DNA of 5,327 nucleotides from Candidatus Zambryskibacteria bacterium RIFCSPLOWO2_01_FULL_47_14 (GTDB taxonomy: Bacteria > Patescibacteria > Paceibacteria > UBA9973 > Zambryskibacteraceae): contig MHWG01000003.1 of assembly GCA_001824005.1 (NCBI GenBank), forward strand, positions 5,956-11,282, read 5' to 3'. Position 1 is the stretch's first letter; each line of letters starts with the position of its first letter. Position numbers and translations under genes: made by a program. The notes under the pieces were generated by a model. The model ran no database searches. It saw only the letters and a list, made by a program, of their open reading frames with translations, and had not been told where the DNA came from. Below are positions 5,172 through 5,327 of the stretch, one piece after another.

Positions 5172-5327
5172 ATGAGTAAAGTCAGTCAAAAATTGGGGTT
5201 TACAATTATAGAGACGATGATTTCGATTTCTCTCTTTCTGGTGGTGGTCGTGTTCGGCATGAACGCGCTCTTAAACGCCAATGTCGTCCATCAAAAGTCC
5301 CAGGATATGCGCTCGATCTTGGATAAT
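5172..5327 (+). CDS. Prepilin-like protein (PilV/PilW/GspJ type), 3'-partial
   Basis: The ATG comes directly after the TAG stop of the previous gene with no gap, and the frame stays open to the window end (52 codons). The leader MSKVSQKLG ends in Gly9, followed by FTIIETMISISLFLVVVVFGM; Glu14 is the mature Glu5. After the helix comes ALLNANVVHQKSQDMRSILDN, an amphipathic helix. This is a class III signal peptide with the usual basic leader, so it is a PilD substrate. The form of the head (FTIIETMISISLF) resembles minor pilins of the PilV/PilW or GspI/GspJ groups, but the diagnostic part lies outside the window. It is probably cotranscribed with pilD and the pseudopilin. Confidence 0.85.
   Translation, partial: MSKVSQKLGFTIIETMISISLFLVVVVFGMNALLNANVVHQKSQDMRSILDN

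Noticed and set aside
1..5327. CRISPR array, tRNA, rRNA, insertion sequence or phage genes
   Set aside because: Nothing of the sort is visible; apart from two gaps of 119 and 55 bp and a few very short ones, the whole window is coding for pilus-related proteins.

Overview
The window is a type IV pilus (T4P) gene cluster, all on the + strand and densely packed. The protein sequences look like those of a Candidate Phyla Radiation bacterium (Patescibacteria, Parcubacteria-like). Two things suggest this: the small pilins share a conserved GFTLIELLVVVAIIGILASV head with a CVDxxG motif and four cysteines, and a stand-alone-looking receiver gene sits directly in front of pilT. TGA acts as a normal stop (328-330 and 4573-4575), so the genome does not use the TGA=Gly code of Gracilibacteria/Absconditabacteria. 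The lineage call rests on recognition of protein style, not on a search, and is moderate in confidence.

Layout. 1-330: C-terminal part of a response-regulator receiver domain, cut by the window edge. Its stop overlaps the start of pilT (327-1400, retraction-type ATPase), which is followed after 4 bp by pilC (1405-2613, inner-membrane platform protein). A 119-bp gap (2614-2732) holds a GC-rich hairpin-forming element, then an AT-rich stretch with a good -10 box. Next come two tandem pilin genes (2733-3188 and 3210-3725). A 55-bp gap with an extended -10 box leads to pilD (3781-4575, prepilin peptidase/methylase). The pilD stop overlaps the start of a GspH/FimT-like pseudopilin (4572-5171). Immediately after comes the start of another prepilin-like gene (5172 to the window end).

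How the genes fit together. PilD cuts and N-methylates the four prepilins. PilC anchors assembly in the membrane. PilT would drive retraction. An extension ATPase (PilB) and PilM/N/O-type alignment proteins are not in the window and probably lie outside it. The receiver protein may couple a signal to pilus activity. Likely transcription units are (receiver)-pilT-pilC, pilin1-pilin2, and pilD-pseudopilin-minor prepilin.

Most unusual points: a 68-bp perfectly identical block in the two pilin genes with very sharp edges; a promoter placed so that the pilD mRNA should start at its AUG; and no recognisable Shine-Dalgarno sequence before any of the seven visible start codons. I see no undescribed system here. 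The gene content is a conventional T4P cluster, and the interesting points concern regulation and pilin evolution.
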